A stretch of DNA of 64,000 nucleotides from Mesorhizobium sp. B4-1-4 (GCF_006439395.2 NZ_CP083950.1:4205001-4269000); one strand, 5' to 3'; numbered from the stretch's first letter, positions 39,350 through 48,589 are shown. Made by a program: numbers and translations. The notes: generated by a model not told the origin, from the sequence alone.

Positions 39350-40225
39350 ATGCGGCAAATGGCAACCCTTCTTCAAACCACGAATCCTGCAGCGGCGCAG
39401 TTGCGCACCGTCATCGTCACCGGTGCGTCTTCAGGCATAGGCGCCTATTGCGCCCGGGCATTGAAGGCCGAGGGCTGGCAGGTATTTGCCACGGCGCGCA
39501 AACCTGAAGACATTGCCGCACTCGAGGCTGACGGCATCGAGGCCTTCTATCTCGACTACAGCGAGCCGGATTCGATCGCCGCCCTGGTGCCAGCGGTGCT
39601 CGGCCGTACCGGCGGCCGGCTCGACGCGCTGTTCAACAACGGCGCCTATGCTCAGGCAGGCGCGGTCGAGGACTTGACCGTCGCGGCGCTCAAGGCGCAG
39701 TTCGAGGCCAATTTCTTCGGCTGGCATGACCTGACCCGCCGCATCGTGCCGGTGATGCGCCGCCAGGGCCACGGCCGCCTCATTCATTGCTCATCGATTC
39801 TCGGCCTGGTGCCGGTGCGCTTTCGTGGCGCCTATTCGGCATCGAAACATGCGCTTGAGGCACTGATGCTTTGCCAGCGTCAGGAACTGACAGGCAGCGG
39901 TGTCCATGTCTCGCTGATCGAGCCGGGGCCGGTGAAATCGAAGATCGCCAGCAATGGCCTGCCCTGGTTCCTGAGGAATATCGACCACGAGAATTCCGTG
40001 CATCGGCTGGACTATGAGGCGCAGTTGAAGCGGCTGCGCGCCGGCGGCAGCCAATCGGCGCTGAAGCCCGGGCCGGAGGTGGTTCACAAGGCTCTGCGTC
40101 ATGCACTTCTGTCACGGAGCCCGCGCCCGCACTATGTGGTAACGGTGCCGGCCAGGATCGGCGCTGCGCTCAAACGCATCCTGCCGGCATCGATACTCTA
40201 CCGCCTGATGGCCAAACGCGCCTGA
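39350..40225 (+). CDS. Short-chain dehydrogenase/reductase
   Basis: A 291-residue classical SDR: cofactor loop TGASSGIG (about 24-31), NNG in place of the usual NNAG, catalytic Ser in HCSSILGLV and YxxxK in YSASKHALE (Tyr about 162). After the core comes a long C-terminal region like that of DHRS/retinol-type SDRs, ending LPASILYRLMAKRA. NAD(P)-dependent oxidation or reduction of an unknown carbonyl or alcohol substrate. The small HIG1-like gene follows 26 bases on. Confidence 0.88.
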   Translation: MRQMATLLQTTNPAAAQLRTVIVTGASSGIGAYCARALKAEGWQVFATARKPEDIAALEADGIEAFYLDYSEPDSIAALVPAVLGRTGGRLDALFNNGAYAQAGAVEDLTVAALKAQFEANFFGWHDLTRRIVPVMRRQGHGRLIHCSSILGLVPVRFRGAYSASKHALEALMLCQRQELTGSGVHVSLIEPGPVKSKIASNGLPWFLRNIDHENSVHRLDYEAQLKRLRAGGSQSALKPGPEVVHKALRHALLSRSPRPHYVVTVPARIGAALKRILPASILYRLMAKRA

Positions 40226-40251
40226 ACAACAAGAGAACTGGAAACGCAACA

Positions 40252-40443
40252 ATGGCATCCGTCTTCAACATCCTCGCCATTCTGGTCATGGCCGCCGTGG
40301 TGATCGTTTTGATCCGGGGGCTCATCAACATGATGCGCGGCGGTTCCGGCGTCACTTCGAACAAGCTGATGCAAGCACGCGTCATGCTGCAGGCCGTGGC
40401 GCTGGCGCTGATTCTGCTGGCCGTCTATTTCACCCGCAAGTGA
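40252..40443 (+). CDS. HIG1-domain twin-transmembrane small protein
   Basis: A 63-residue protein with two helices (NILAILVMAAVVIVLIRGLI and LQAVALALILLAVYF) joined by the polar loop NMMRGGSGVTSNKLMQARVM. The NKLMQARV(M)LQ..A wording is that of bacterial HIG1/hypoxia-induced-domain proteins, whose mitochondrial relatives associate with respiratory complexes III and IV. It lies in a tight run with the adenosyltransferase gene (19 bases downstream). Confidence 0.85.
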   Translation: MASVFNILAILVMAAVVIVLIRGLINMMRGGSGVTSNKLMQARVMLQAVALALILLAVYFTRK

Positions 40444-40462
40444 CGGCCTTTCGGGAGGCGAC

Positions 40463-41044
40463 GTGGTCAAGCTCAACAAGATCTACACCCGCACCGGCGA
40501 CGACGGCACCACGGGGCTCGGCACCGGTGAAAGGCGGCTGAAATCCGATCTGCGGGTGGATGCCTACGGCACGGTCGACGAAGCCAATGCCTGCATCGGC
40601 ATGGCGCGCGTCCACACCGCCCAGACCCATCCGGCGATCGACGCCATGCTGTCGCGCATCCAGAACGATCTCTTCGACCTCGGCGCGGATCTAGCGGTGC
40701 CCGACGACGGCAAACCGCTCGGCTATGAGGCGTTGCGGATCACCCCCGCGCAGACCGATCGCGTCGAGAAGGATATCGACCTTCTCAACAAGGATCTCCA
40801 GCCACTCAAATCCTTCGTGCTGAATGGCGGCACGCCGGCCGCCGCCGCCCTGCATCTCGCCCGCACGGTGGCGCGGCGGGCCGAGCGGCTGATGGTCGCG
40901 CTCGCCCAGGATCCGGGGGAACATGTCAACCGCGACGGGCTGAAATACGTCAACCGCGTCTCGGATTTCCTGTTTGTCGCCGCCCGGGCGGTCAATGACA
41001 ATGGAAATGCCGACGTGCTATGGATTCCCGGCAAGAACCGCTAA
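40463..41044 (+). CDS. PduO-type cob(I)alamin adenosyltransferase
   Basis: A 193-residue ATP:cob(I)alamin adenosyltransferase. The ATP-binding N-terminus is YTRTGDDGTTGLGTGERRLK (about 8-27), with DAYGTVDEANACIG next. The later helices include VNRDGLKYVNRVSDFLFVAAR, where the conserved Arg and Asp/Asn bind cobalamin (residues given in part of the helix). It makes adenosylcobalamin, the coenzyme of methylmalonyl-CoA mutase and class II ribonucleotide reductase. GTG start, preceded by GGGAGG. Confidence 0.94.
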   Translation: MVKLNKIYTRTGDDGTTGLGTGERRLKSDLRVDAYGTVDEANACIGMARVHTAQTHPAIDAMLSRIQNDLFDLGADLAVPDDGKPLGYEALRITPAQTDRVEKDIDLLNKDLQPLKSFVLNGGTPAAAALHLARTVARRAERLMVALAQDPGEHVNRDGLKYVNRVSDFLFVAARAVNDNGNADVLWIPGKNR

Positions 41045-41063
41045 AATATCCGAAAGGCGGAAG

Positions 41064-41084
41064 GGGACCGGGGACCGGGGACCG
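41064..41084 (+). repeat. Three tandem GGGACCG heptamers at a start codon
   Basis: Exactly three copies of GGGACCG abut the ATG of the rhomboid gene and occupy its ribosome-site position. A change in copy number would move the upstream purine-rich stretch (AAGGCGGAAGG) relative to the start. Confidence 0.9.
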
Positions 41085-41885
41085 ATGTTCATCCCGCTTT
41101 ACGACACCAACAGGCTGCGCCACATCCGCCTGCAATATGTCACGATCGGGCTGATCGTGGCCAATGCGCTGGTCTATTGCGCCACCGCGCTTGGCGGCGA
41201 GAACTTCACCAATGCCGCCGTGCTCGGACTCGGCTTCATCCCCGCCGTGGTTCACGACACGGCCGAACTCGATCCCCGCTTTGTGGTCATTCCGGAAAGC
41301 CTGAGCTACCTCACCTATTCCTTCCTGCATGCCGACATCTTCCACCTCGGTGGTAACATGCTGTTTTTGTGGGTGTTCGGCGACAATGTCGAGGATGCGC
41401 TCGGTCACATCCGCTACCTCATCTTCTATCTCCTGTGCGCAGTTGCCGGAGCAGCCTTCCAAAGCCTCGTCGCCTGGGACTCGCAGGTGCCGCTGATCGG
41501 TGCCTCGGGCGCCATCGCCGGCGTGGTCGTCGCCTACCTGATCCTCTATCCCAGGGTGAAGGTCTGGGTGCTTGCCTTTGCCCGCATCCCACTGCGCATT
41601 CCGGCCTTTATCCCGCTCATCCTGTGGGTGCTGTTTCAGATCGTCATGTTCGCCGCCGGCGGCGAGGACCAGATTTCCTGGGCCTGCCACATCGGCGGCA
41701 TCATCGCCGGGGCGATTCTGGTGCTGGTCTTGCGCAGTCGCGGCGTGCCGCTGTTTGCCGCTGCCGACGAGGATATCGTGGCTCCCCTATCCGACCAGCC
41801 GCCGGTTCCCGCTGAGCCAGTGGCGGCCGAACCGCCGGCCACCGCGGCGCGCTGGGGCCGGGGAAACCCTTCTGGCCCGAACTGA
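41085..41885 (+). CDS. Rhomboid-family intramembrane serine protease
   Basis: A 266-residue membrane protein with six helices. The catalytic serine is in LIGASGAIAGVVVAYLILYP (about 137-156) and the catalytic histidine in SWACHIGGIIAGAIL (about 196-210). The N-terminal IPLYDTNRLRHIRLQYVT and the HADIFHLGGNMLFLWVFGDN loop are typical. The C-terminal 45 residues are Ala/Pro-rich cytoplasmic tail. It cleaves single-pass membrane proteins within the bilayer; the substrate is unknown. The heptamer repeat at the start is noted separately. Confidence 0.92.
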   Translation: MFIPLYDTNRLRHIRLQYVTIGLIVANALVYCATALGGENFTNAAVLGLGFIPAVVHDTAELDPRFVVIPESLSYLTYSFLHADIFHLGGNMLFLWVFGDNVEDALGHIRYLIFYLLCAVAGAAFQSLVAWDSQVPLIGASGAIAGVVVAYLILYPRVKVWVLAFARIPLRIPAFIPLILWVLFQIVMFAAGGEDQISWACHIGGIIAGAILVLVLRSRGVPLFAAADEDIVAPLSDQPPVPAEPVAAEPPATAARWGRGNPSGPN

Positions 41886-42066
41886 ACCGATTTGAGCCGC
41901 CTTCAGCGTATTGACGCGCAGGATTACCACAACTACGGAAACGTCTCCGTCGCAGCCCAAGGCGGTCGGAGACCAGAATTTCCATCCGGAATGTCGGCTT
42001 TCGACAACTCAGAAAGGGCGCAGGCTGCTATAGCGCGCCCAACTAGCGTGAAGAGGTGACAGGCAA

Positions 42067-42816
42067 ATGAAGATCCTTGTGCCCGTGAAGCGGGTTGTCG
42101 ATGCGAATGTGAAGGTTCGCGTCAAGGCTGATGGTTCAGCGGTGGAACTCGCCAACGTCAAGATGGCGATGAACCCGTTCGACGAGATCGCGGTTGAAGA
42201 AGCGATCCGGCTGAAGGAAGCCGGCAAGGCCGAAGAAATCATCGTTGTTTCGATCGGCCCGCAGCAGGCGCAGGAAACGCTCCGGACCGCGCTTGCCATG
42301 GGCGCCGACCGCGCCATCCTGGTGAAGACCGACGAGCAGACCGAGCCGCTCGGCGTCGCCAAGGTGCTGAAGGGCGTGGTCGAGGCAGAGAAGCCTGGCC
42401 TCGTCATCCTCGGCAAGCAGGCGATCGACGACGACTCCAACCAGACCGGCCAGATGCTGGCGGCCCTGCTCGGTTGGGCACAGGGCACCTTCGCCTCCAA
42501 AGTGGTGCTTGAAGGCGACAAGGCCAAGGTGACCCGCGAGGTCGATGGCGGCCTGCAGACCGTGGAACTGAAGATGCCGGCGATCGTCACCGCCGACCTT
42601 CGCCTCAATCAGCCGCGCTATGCCTCGCTGCCCAACATCATGAAGGCCAAGAAGAAGCCGCTCGACGAGAAGAGCCCGGCCGACTACGGCGCCGACGTCA
42701 AGCCGCGCCTCAAGGTCATCAAGACCGAGGAGCCGGGCGGCCGCAAGGCGGGCGTCAAGGTCAAGAGCGTCGCCGAACTGGTCGACAAGCTGAAGAACGA
42801 AGCCGGCGTGTTGTAA
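42067..42816 (+). CDS. etfB: Electron transfer flavoprotein beta subunit
   Basis: A 249-residue ETF-beta starting MKILVPVKRVVDANVKVRVK. The adenine-nucleotide-binding fold includes GRQAIDDD-like ILGKQAIDDDSNQTGQML (about 117-134), which holds the AMP site, and the C-terminal arm KPLDEKSPADYGADVKPR wraps the alpha subunit. With EtfA it carries electrons from acyl-CoA dehydrogenases to ETF-ubiquinone oxidoreductase. etfA follows 24 bases later. Confidence 0.97.
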   Translation: MKILVPVKRVVDANVKVRVKADGSAVELANVKMAMNPFDEIAVEEAIRLKEAGKAEEIIVVSIGPQQAQETLRTALAMGADRAILVKTDEQTEPLGVAKVLKGVVEAEKPGLVILGKQAIDDDSNQTGQMLAALLGWAQGTFASKVVLEGDKAKVTREVDGGLQTVELKMPAIVTADLRLNQPRYASLPNIMKAKKKPLDEKSPADYGADVKPRLKVIKTEEPGGRKAGVKVKSVAELVDKLKNEAGVL

Positions 42817-42840
42817 GCGATCGGGAAAGGAACAGATAAA

Positions 42841-43770
42841 ATGGCAATTCTCCTCATCGCCGAACACGACAACGCCGCCCTTTCGGACCAGACCGCCAAA
42901 GCGCTCTCGGCTGCATTGCAGATCGGCTCGGACGTGCATGTGCTGGTGGCCGGCAAGGGCGCCAATGGCGCGGCGGATGCAGCCGCCAAGCTCAAGGGGG
43001 TCAGCAAGGTGCTGCTCGCCGAGGCCGACGAACTCGCCGAGCGCCTCGCCGAACCGATGGCGGCTCTCGTTGTGTCGCTCGCCGGCGGCTACGACACCAT
43101 CATCGCGCCTGCGACTTCCACCGGCAAGAATGTCGCCCCGCGTGTCGCGGCGCTGCTCGACGTCGCGCAGGTTTCCGAGATCATTGAGGTCGTTTCGCCT
43201 GATACCTTCAAGCGGCCGATCTATGCCGGCAACGCCATCCAGACCGTGCAGTCGACCGACGCCAAGAAGGTCATCACCGTGCGCACCGCCTCCTTCCAGG
43301 CGGCTCCCGAGGGTGGCTCGGCCGCGATCGAGACCGTCAAGGCCGCGGCCAATCCCGGCCTGTCCACCTTCGTCGAGAACAAGCTGTCGGAGACCGACCG
43401 TCCGGAACTGACCTCGGCCAAGATCATCATCTCGGGCGGCCGTGCGCTCGGCTCCTCGGAGAAGTTCCAGGAGGTCATCCTGCCGGTCGCCGACAAGCTC
43501 GGCGCTGCCGTCGGCGCATCCCGCGCGGCCGTCGATGCCGGCTACGCCCCGAACGACTGGCAGGTCGGCCAGACCGGCAAGGTCGTGGCTCCCGATCTCT
43601 ACATCGCTGTCGGCATTTCCGGCGCCATCCAGCACCTCGCCGGCATGAAGGACTCCAAGGTCATCGTCGCCATCAACAAAGACGAGGAGGCACCGATCTT
43701 CCAGGTTGCCGATTATGGCCTCGTCGGCGATCTCTTCGTTGTCCTGCCGGAGTTGCAGAAGGCGCTTTGA
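42841..43770 (+). CDS. etfA: Electron transfer flavoprotein alpha subunit
   Basis: A 309-residue ETF-alpha. The FAD-binding C-terminal half has SGGRALGS (about 199-206), then GYAPNDWQVGQTGKVVAPDLY (in part), AVGISGAIQHLAGMKDS (about 258-274) and INKDEEAPIFQVADYGLVGD (about 279-298). It forms a heterodimer with EtfB. A strong terminator follows the stop. Confidence 0.97.
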   Translation: MAILLIAEHDNAALSDQTAKALSAALQIGSDVHVLVAGKGANGAADAAAKLKGVSKVLLAEADELAERLAEPMAALVVSLAGGYDTIIAPATSTGKNVAPRVAALLDVAQVSEIIEVVSPDTFKRPIYAGNAIQTVQSTDAKKVITVRTASFQAAPEGGSAAIETVKAAANPGLSTFVENKLSETDRPELTSAKIIISGGRALGSSEKFQEVILPVADKLGAAVGASRAAVDAGYAPNDWQVGQTGKVVAPDLYIAVGISGAIQHLAGMKDSKVIVAINKDEEAPIFQVADYGLVGDLFVVLPELQKAL

Positions 43771-43801
43771 CGCTCTCTGCCAAAGCGTATTAAATTGTCA
43801 G

Positions 43802-43833
43802 GGGCGGGGTAGACTAAGTCGCCCCGCCCTTTT
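43802..43833 (+). terminator. Rho-independent terminator after etfA
   Basis: GGGCGGGG (43802-43809) pairs with CCCCGCCC (43822-43829), loop of 12, followed by TTTT. It lies 32 bases after the etfA stop and separates etfBA from the dehydrogenase gene. Confidence 0.85.
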
Positions 43834-43870
43834 AGTTTGCACTGCACAAAAAGCGGGCCAGAAGGGCTTA

Positions 43871-43955
43871 GTGCAATTCCAGCAAACCCGCAGCGGTTTT
43901 GCGTCTGGAATTGCGGAAAAACAAAAGATGGAGCATTTTCGCGATTCAAGCGGAA
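43871..43955. repeat. Palindromic repeat, family D copy 1
   Basis: GTGCAATTCCAGC...CAGCGGTTTT...CTGGAATTGCG, followed by an A-rich tail (AAAAACAAAAGATGGAGC). It lies in the leader of the 3-hydroxybutyryl-CoA dehydrogenase gene. A diverged copy is at 62403-62485. Confidence 0.7.
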
Positions 43956-43977
43956 AGCTCCGGACGGGATCGGGGTC

Positions 43978-44856
<879 letters not shown>

Positions 44857-44876
44857 TCAAAGTCGAGAAATGGAAG

Positions 44877-44905
44877 GGTTCGGCGTTTCGGTGAAACGAT
44901 GAACC
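44877..44905. terminator. Hairpin between convergent dehydrogenase and GGDEF genes
   Basis: GGTTC-GG-CGTTTC / GAAACG-AT-GAACC, an interrupted 11-bp stem with a 3-base loop, 20 bases past the dehydrogenase stop. It has no long U-tract on either side. Confidence 0.45.
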
Positions 44906-44924
44906 GCTTCGACGCGTCCGCAGC

Positions 44925-47027
44925 CTACGATGCCACGGCGAGCGGCTTGGGCGGTTCCGACCTGTCGTTCATGAGGTTGCCATCCGGCGCCACGGAAAGG
45001 CATCCGCGGCCGGCCGCCTTGGCCGCATAGCAAGCGGCGTCGGCCCTCGCGATGATCTCATCGACCTCGCCGCAATTGGCGCGGATCGCCGCCAGCCCGA
45101 TACTGGCGCCGATCGCATGCGGCCGACCATCCCAGGTGAAGTTCAGGCCGGCTATCGCATCGATTATGGAGCGCGCCGCGATCCTGGCGCCCGCGATCGA
45201 GCCCGATTTCAGGATGACGGCGAATTCGTCGCCGCCCAGGCGTGCGACGATGTCTTCAGGGCCAAGCACGCCGCGCATGGCCTCGGCGACCCGCTTCAGC
45301 AGTGCGTCTCCAGCGGCGTGGCCGCCAGTGTCGTTGACCAGCTTGAAATGGTCGAGGTCGATGAACATGAACTGGTGGATGCCCCCAGCCATCGTGCCGT
45401 CCTCCTTGCGCGCCTGCTCGACCAGCCCCTCCATGGTGCGGATGAAGCTCGATCGATTGGCAAGGCCGGTCAGCGCGTCATGCGCGGCGGCATGGGCAAG
45501 CTGCCGCTGCAACGCACGCGCATCGGTGAAGTCCTGGAAGACAATGACCAGGCCGCAGAATTCATTGCGCTCGTTCATGATCGGCGACACGACCTGACGG
45601 ATGCTGCAGCGTGTGTCGTCGCGGCGGATCAGCACGGCCCGGCTGTTCTGGTCGGAGGGCGCCTCCGCGCCGATCGCGGGCCGCGTCGCACCAATCCTGT
45701 GGCCCGTCTCCTCGTCAACCGCCCGATAGACATGGCCGAGCGTCTTGCCGAGAGCGGCCTCGCCGGAAATACCGGTCAGCTTCTCGGCAACCGGGTTCAT
45801 GAAGGTCACACGGTTCGCCGCATCGGTGCAGATGACGGCATCGCCGATCGACTGCAGCGTCACCCTGAGCCGCTCCTTCTCGTCGGCCAGCATTGCCGCC
45901 GACACCGTCAGGCGCTCTTCGGCCTCCTTGCGCCGGGTGATATCGGTCAGGCTGCCAATCGCCCGGATCGGCCGCCCGTCCTCGTCGCGCTCGATGGCTT
46001 TGCCGCGGTCGAGGATCCAGATCCAGTGACCGTCCTTGTGGCGCATCCTGAACTCGGCTTCGAAGAACGGCGTCTGGCCATCAAGATGCGCGCGGTCCGC
46101 TTCGGCGACGGCCTGGCGGTCGTCGGGATGGATCATCGTCAGCCAGCGGTCCGGATCGCCGTCGAGTTCGCCTTCCTCGAAACCGAGCATCTTGACCCAG
46201 GTCGAGGAATAGGTCGTGCCGCCCTTGCGCTTATCGAAGTCCCAGACACCCTGACCCGCGCCGGCGAGCGCGAAATTCCAGCGCGTTTCGGCTTCGGCAA
46301 TGCGCGCCTCGGCCTGCTTGCGCGCGTCGATGTCCTCGATCTGCGAGACGAGATAGAGCGGATGCCCGCTTCTCTCATCGCGGATGACGGAGCCGGCAAG
46401 ACGCGCCCAGACGGGTGTGCCGTCCTTGCGCAGATAACGCTTTTCGAAGTGGAAGGCGTCGACGTTGCCCGCCCTCATGGAGTCCATCGTTTCCCGCCCG
46501 ATATGCAGATCGTCGGGATGCGTGATCTGGAAAAAGGTCAGCGCCTCGATTTCCTGGCGGCTGTAGCCAAGCATGGCGGCAAAGGCTGGATTGGTCTGAA
46601 GGATGCGCCCGTCAAGCGCCACGATGGCGATGCCGATCGCCGAGTCCTCCATGGCCCGGCGGAAGCGCTGTTCGCTCTCCGCGATCTGGCGCCGGTCGTC
46701 GGAGATGCGAACGATAAACAGGTAAGCGAAGAACAGTGCGCATACTGTCAACGCGACCGATATTTGAAGGCAAACTCTCAGTGCTTCCGCGCCAAGGTTC
46801 AGCCTCGACACCACGAACGGCGCCCCCACCACGGCAAGAGCGGCCACAAGCAACGCCAGCGCTGCACGCTTGTGGAGCCTCAGCCCGATCAATCCCCGCA
46901 ATATCACGACCCGTGCCACCCCCGTGGGCAATCGCTTTTTCCCGTCAAAACCCTGAAGGATCGATTTTAAGGAATGGTTGCGCCGGGGTATTGGCGAGAT
47001 CGGGAACCGGCAAACAATTGCCGGCAT
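44925..47027 (-). CDS. Membrane diguanylate cyclase with three PAS domains
   Basis: About 700 residues at most. Two membrane helices (about 52-110) are followed by PAS 1 with PAC (about 122-245), PAS 2 with PAC (about 250-370), PAS 3 (about 385-505) and a GGDEF domain (about 515-680). The active site is intact (RLGGDEFAV), with DLDHFKLVND for metal and GTP binding. The product-inhibition RxxD site is degenerate: it reads GPED five residues before GGDEF. It would make cyclic di-GMP in response to a signal at the PAS domains. No EAL domain follows. The start could be shorter; the first 45 residues are not conserved-looking. Confidence 0.88.
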   Translation of the reverse strand: MPAIVCRFPISPIPRRNHSLKSILQGFDGKKRLPTGVARVVILRGLIGLRLHKRAALALLVAALAVVGAPFVVSRLNLGAEALRVCLQISVALTVCALFFAYLFIVRISDDRRQIAESEQRFRRAMEDSAIGIAIVALDGRILQTNPAFAAMLGYSRQEIEALTFFQITHPDDLHIGRETMDSMRAGNVDAFHFEKRYLRKDGTPVWARLAGSVIRDERSGHPLYLVSQIEDIDARKQAEARIAEAETRWNFALAGAGQGVWDFDKRKGGTTYSSTWVKMLGFEEGELDGDPDRWLTMIHPDDRQAVAEADRAHLDGQTPFFEAEFRMRHKDGHWIWILDRGKAIERDEDGRPIRAIGSLTDITRRKEAEERLTVSAAMLADEKERLRVTLQSIGDAVICTDAANRVTFMNPVAEKLTGISGEAALGKTLGHVYRAVDEETGHRIGATRPAIGAEAPSDQNSRAVLIRRDDTRCSIRQVVSPIMNERNEFCGLVIVFQDFTDARALQRQLAHAAAHDALTGLANRSSFIRTMEGLVEQARKEDGTMAGGIHQFMFIDLDHFKLVNDTGGHAAGDALLKRVAEAMRGVLGPEDIVARLGGDEFAVILKSGSIAGARIAARSIIDAIAGLNFTWDGRPHAIGASIGLAAIRANCGEVDEIIARADAACYAAKAAGRGCLSVAPDGNLMNDRSEPPKPLAVAS

Positions 47028-47070
47028 GATTAAGGATCAGTGTGCACGGCTTGCGGTTGCTTGGAGTATG

Positions 47071-47709
47071 CTACCAGCGCACGAAAAAACGCCCGCCAAG
47101 CGCACCAAGCAAAGCGAGAGCCGAGATCGCGATCGTGTACCAGGTGGCGACAAAGAGCGGCGAGTCGTCGAAACAGTGTGCGGCATAGAAGGTCGCCGCC
47201 AGCCCGCCGGCAAGCAGCCCCGCCACCGCGCCGGCAAGCACCGGCCGTGTCGGCGCGCCATAGCGCAGCATTCCCAGGAAGATGGCCAGCGGGCCAATGC
47301 CGATCAGCGGGATGAAGCTCATGCAGATCATCATGTTGGAGCCGATCATCCTGGTACTCCAATCGGCCTCGGGCACTGCGAACAGTTCCAGAACCACCGC
47401 CACCGCGACCAGCAGCGGCGCGGCGATCATCCCCGCCATTGCCGGGCCCGTCGCCGCACCCGGCGTCGACAGGGCGCGGATCGAGGCGAAAGCGCTGATG
47501 GCAAGCACGGTGGTGAAAACAAACTTGGACAGGAAGCGCATAGTATGCGCGGCCGCCATGAAATCGGGGCGCGGACCGATCGTCGACAGGAAAACGATCG
47601 CGGCGATCACGACGGCCGCGCCGGCGGCCAGCCACCAGGCCGAGCGCAATGGCATCGCCTTGCTGCGGGCATCGGCATCGAGCGCCTTGATGAGATCGTC
47701 CGTCCTCAT
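47071..47709 (-). CDS. nrsF: NrsF-type (DUF1109) anti-sigma factor
   Basis: A 212-residue inner-membrane protein with six helices. The short cytoplasmic N-terminus MRTDDLIKALDADA binds the sigma factor in this family. Two cysteines in the membrane/periplasmic part (MICMSF and AAHCFDD) fit the redox or metal sensing proposed for relatives. It follows the ECF sigma gene by one base and is surely its partner, holding it at the membrane until heavy-metal or redox stress. Confidence 0.9.
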   Translation of the reverse strand: MRTDDLIKALDADARSKAMPLRSAWWLAAGAAVVIAAIVFLSTIGPRPDFMAAAHTMRFLSKFVFTTVLAISAFASIRALSTPGAATGPAMAGMIAAPLLVAVAVVLELFAVPEADWSTRMIGSNMMICMSFIPLIGIGPLAIFLGMLRYGAPTRPVLAGAVAGLLAGGLAATFYAAHCFDDSPLFVATWYTIAISALALLGALGGRFFVRW

Positions 47710-47710
47710 G

Positions 47711-48262
47711 TCATTCCCGCCCGGATCGCCCCTGACCGAATCGCTTGGCTATCGCGGCGAGCCCACGATGCAGCGACACGCGCACCGCCGTCTCGCTGAT
47801 GCCGAACTTCGCCGCCGTCTCGCCGATCGAGCGGCCATCCACCGATATGGAAGACACCACGGACCGTTGGGCTGGCGGCAGCCCGTCCAGCGCCCGATTG
47901 ATATCGCGCTCGCTGACGGTCTCGGTCTCCGGTTCGGCGAATGTCTCGGCGATGTCGTCAACATCGATCTCGATGCGCCGTCCGCGGCGCCGGAATGCAT
48001 CGATCAGCTTGAAGCGGGCGATCGCGTAGATCCAGGGCAGCACCGGCGCGTCCTGGCGCCAGGTGTGCCGTTTAACATGAATGGCCAGCAAGGTTTCCTG
48101 CACGACATCCTCGGGATCGACCCCGCCCTGCACGATCTTGCGCCTGACAAAGCCGCGCACCAGCGCGGCAATTCGGTGGAGAAAGTCGGCATAGGCCTTT
48201 TCATCTCCCGCGATGGCGGCTCGCAACAGCCGGGAAAGCTCGGCCTCGTCCTTGCCGCTCAC
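47711..48262 (-). CDS. ECF sigma factor paired with NrsF
   Basis: A 183-residue extracytoplasmic-function sigma factor. Region 2 has GVDPEDVVQETLLAIHVKRH, then PVLPWIYAIARFKLIDAFRRRGRR (about 45-90). Region 4 has LPPAQRSVVSSISVDGRSIGE, then TAAKFGISETAVRVSLHRGL (about 130-172). Membership in the SigF/NrsF group is inferred from the neighbouring DUF1109 gene. A GTG start follows GGGGAG by nine bases. A promoter of the group's own type lies just upstream (48282-48307), so it is probably autoregulated. Confidence 0.93.
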   Translation of the reverse strand: MSGKDEAELSRLLRAAIAGDEKAYADFLHRIAALVRGFVRRKIVQGGVDPEDVVQETLLAIHVKRHTWRQDAPVLPWIYAIARFKLIDAFRRRGRRIEIDVDDIAETFAEPETETVSERDINRALDGLPPAQRSVVSSISVDGRSIGETAAKFGISETAVRVSLHRGLAAIAKRFGQGRSGRE

Positions 48263-48281
48263 AAGAGTTCACTCCCCGGTT

Positions 48282-48307
48282 TTCGCGCCTCGGCGTTGAT
48301 TTGTTAC
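48282..48307 (-). promoter_or_regulatory. Candidate self-type promoter of the ECF sigma gene
   Basis: On the minus strand: GTAACA (48307-48302), exactly 16 bases, CGAA (48285-48282). As I recall, the promoter of SigF/NrsF-linked regulons is GTAACC-N16-CGAA; five of six and four of four bases fit. Transcription would begin about 13 bases before the GTG. Confidence 0.65.
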
Positions 48308-48523
48308 GTGGCCGGCGAAATAATGTCCAAGCCAAACTACGGGCAAGTCACGAAAGTGTGCGGGATGGCCCACCGGAATGCCATGCCGATTTGTCAAACT
48401 CCCGATCGCCACGGCCCGTTGAAGCGTGTAGTCCAGAGGCCCGCCATCGCCCCCCGGTATCGGGTGATACCCGTCACTGACGTCTTGACATGCGAAACAG
48501 ATCAGCCGGACGCCTTTCAATCT
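48308..48523. other. Gap between ECF sigma and iron-transport genes
   Basis: Part of a 327-base gene-free stretch. Besides the ECF promoter and the iron-type operator at 48524, I see only a TTGACA at 48484-48489 without a matching -10, and no ORF of note. Confidence 0.5.
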
Positions 48524-48538
48524 TGACTAGCGCATTCA
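48524..48538 (+). promoter_or_regulatory. Candidate RirA operator (IRO box) at the fbpA promoter
   Basis: TGA-N9-TCA (48524-48538), the core form of the rhizobial iron-responsive operator. It overlaps a promoter-like TTGACT (48523-48528) with GATACT 16 bases on, 52 bases before the ATG of the iron-binding protein gene. The position suits repression under iron sufficiency. The short core also occurs by chance. Confidence 0.45.
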
Positions 48539-48589
48539 TGATTTGATACTCGGGCGCATCCGCAATGTGGGAAACCCGAGGAGCACCTT

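Noticed and set aside
45117..46970. A 617-codon plus-strand open frame opposite the GGDEF gene
   Set aside because: Antisense shadow; PAS and GGDEF motifs are unambiguous on the minus strand.
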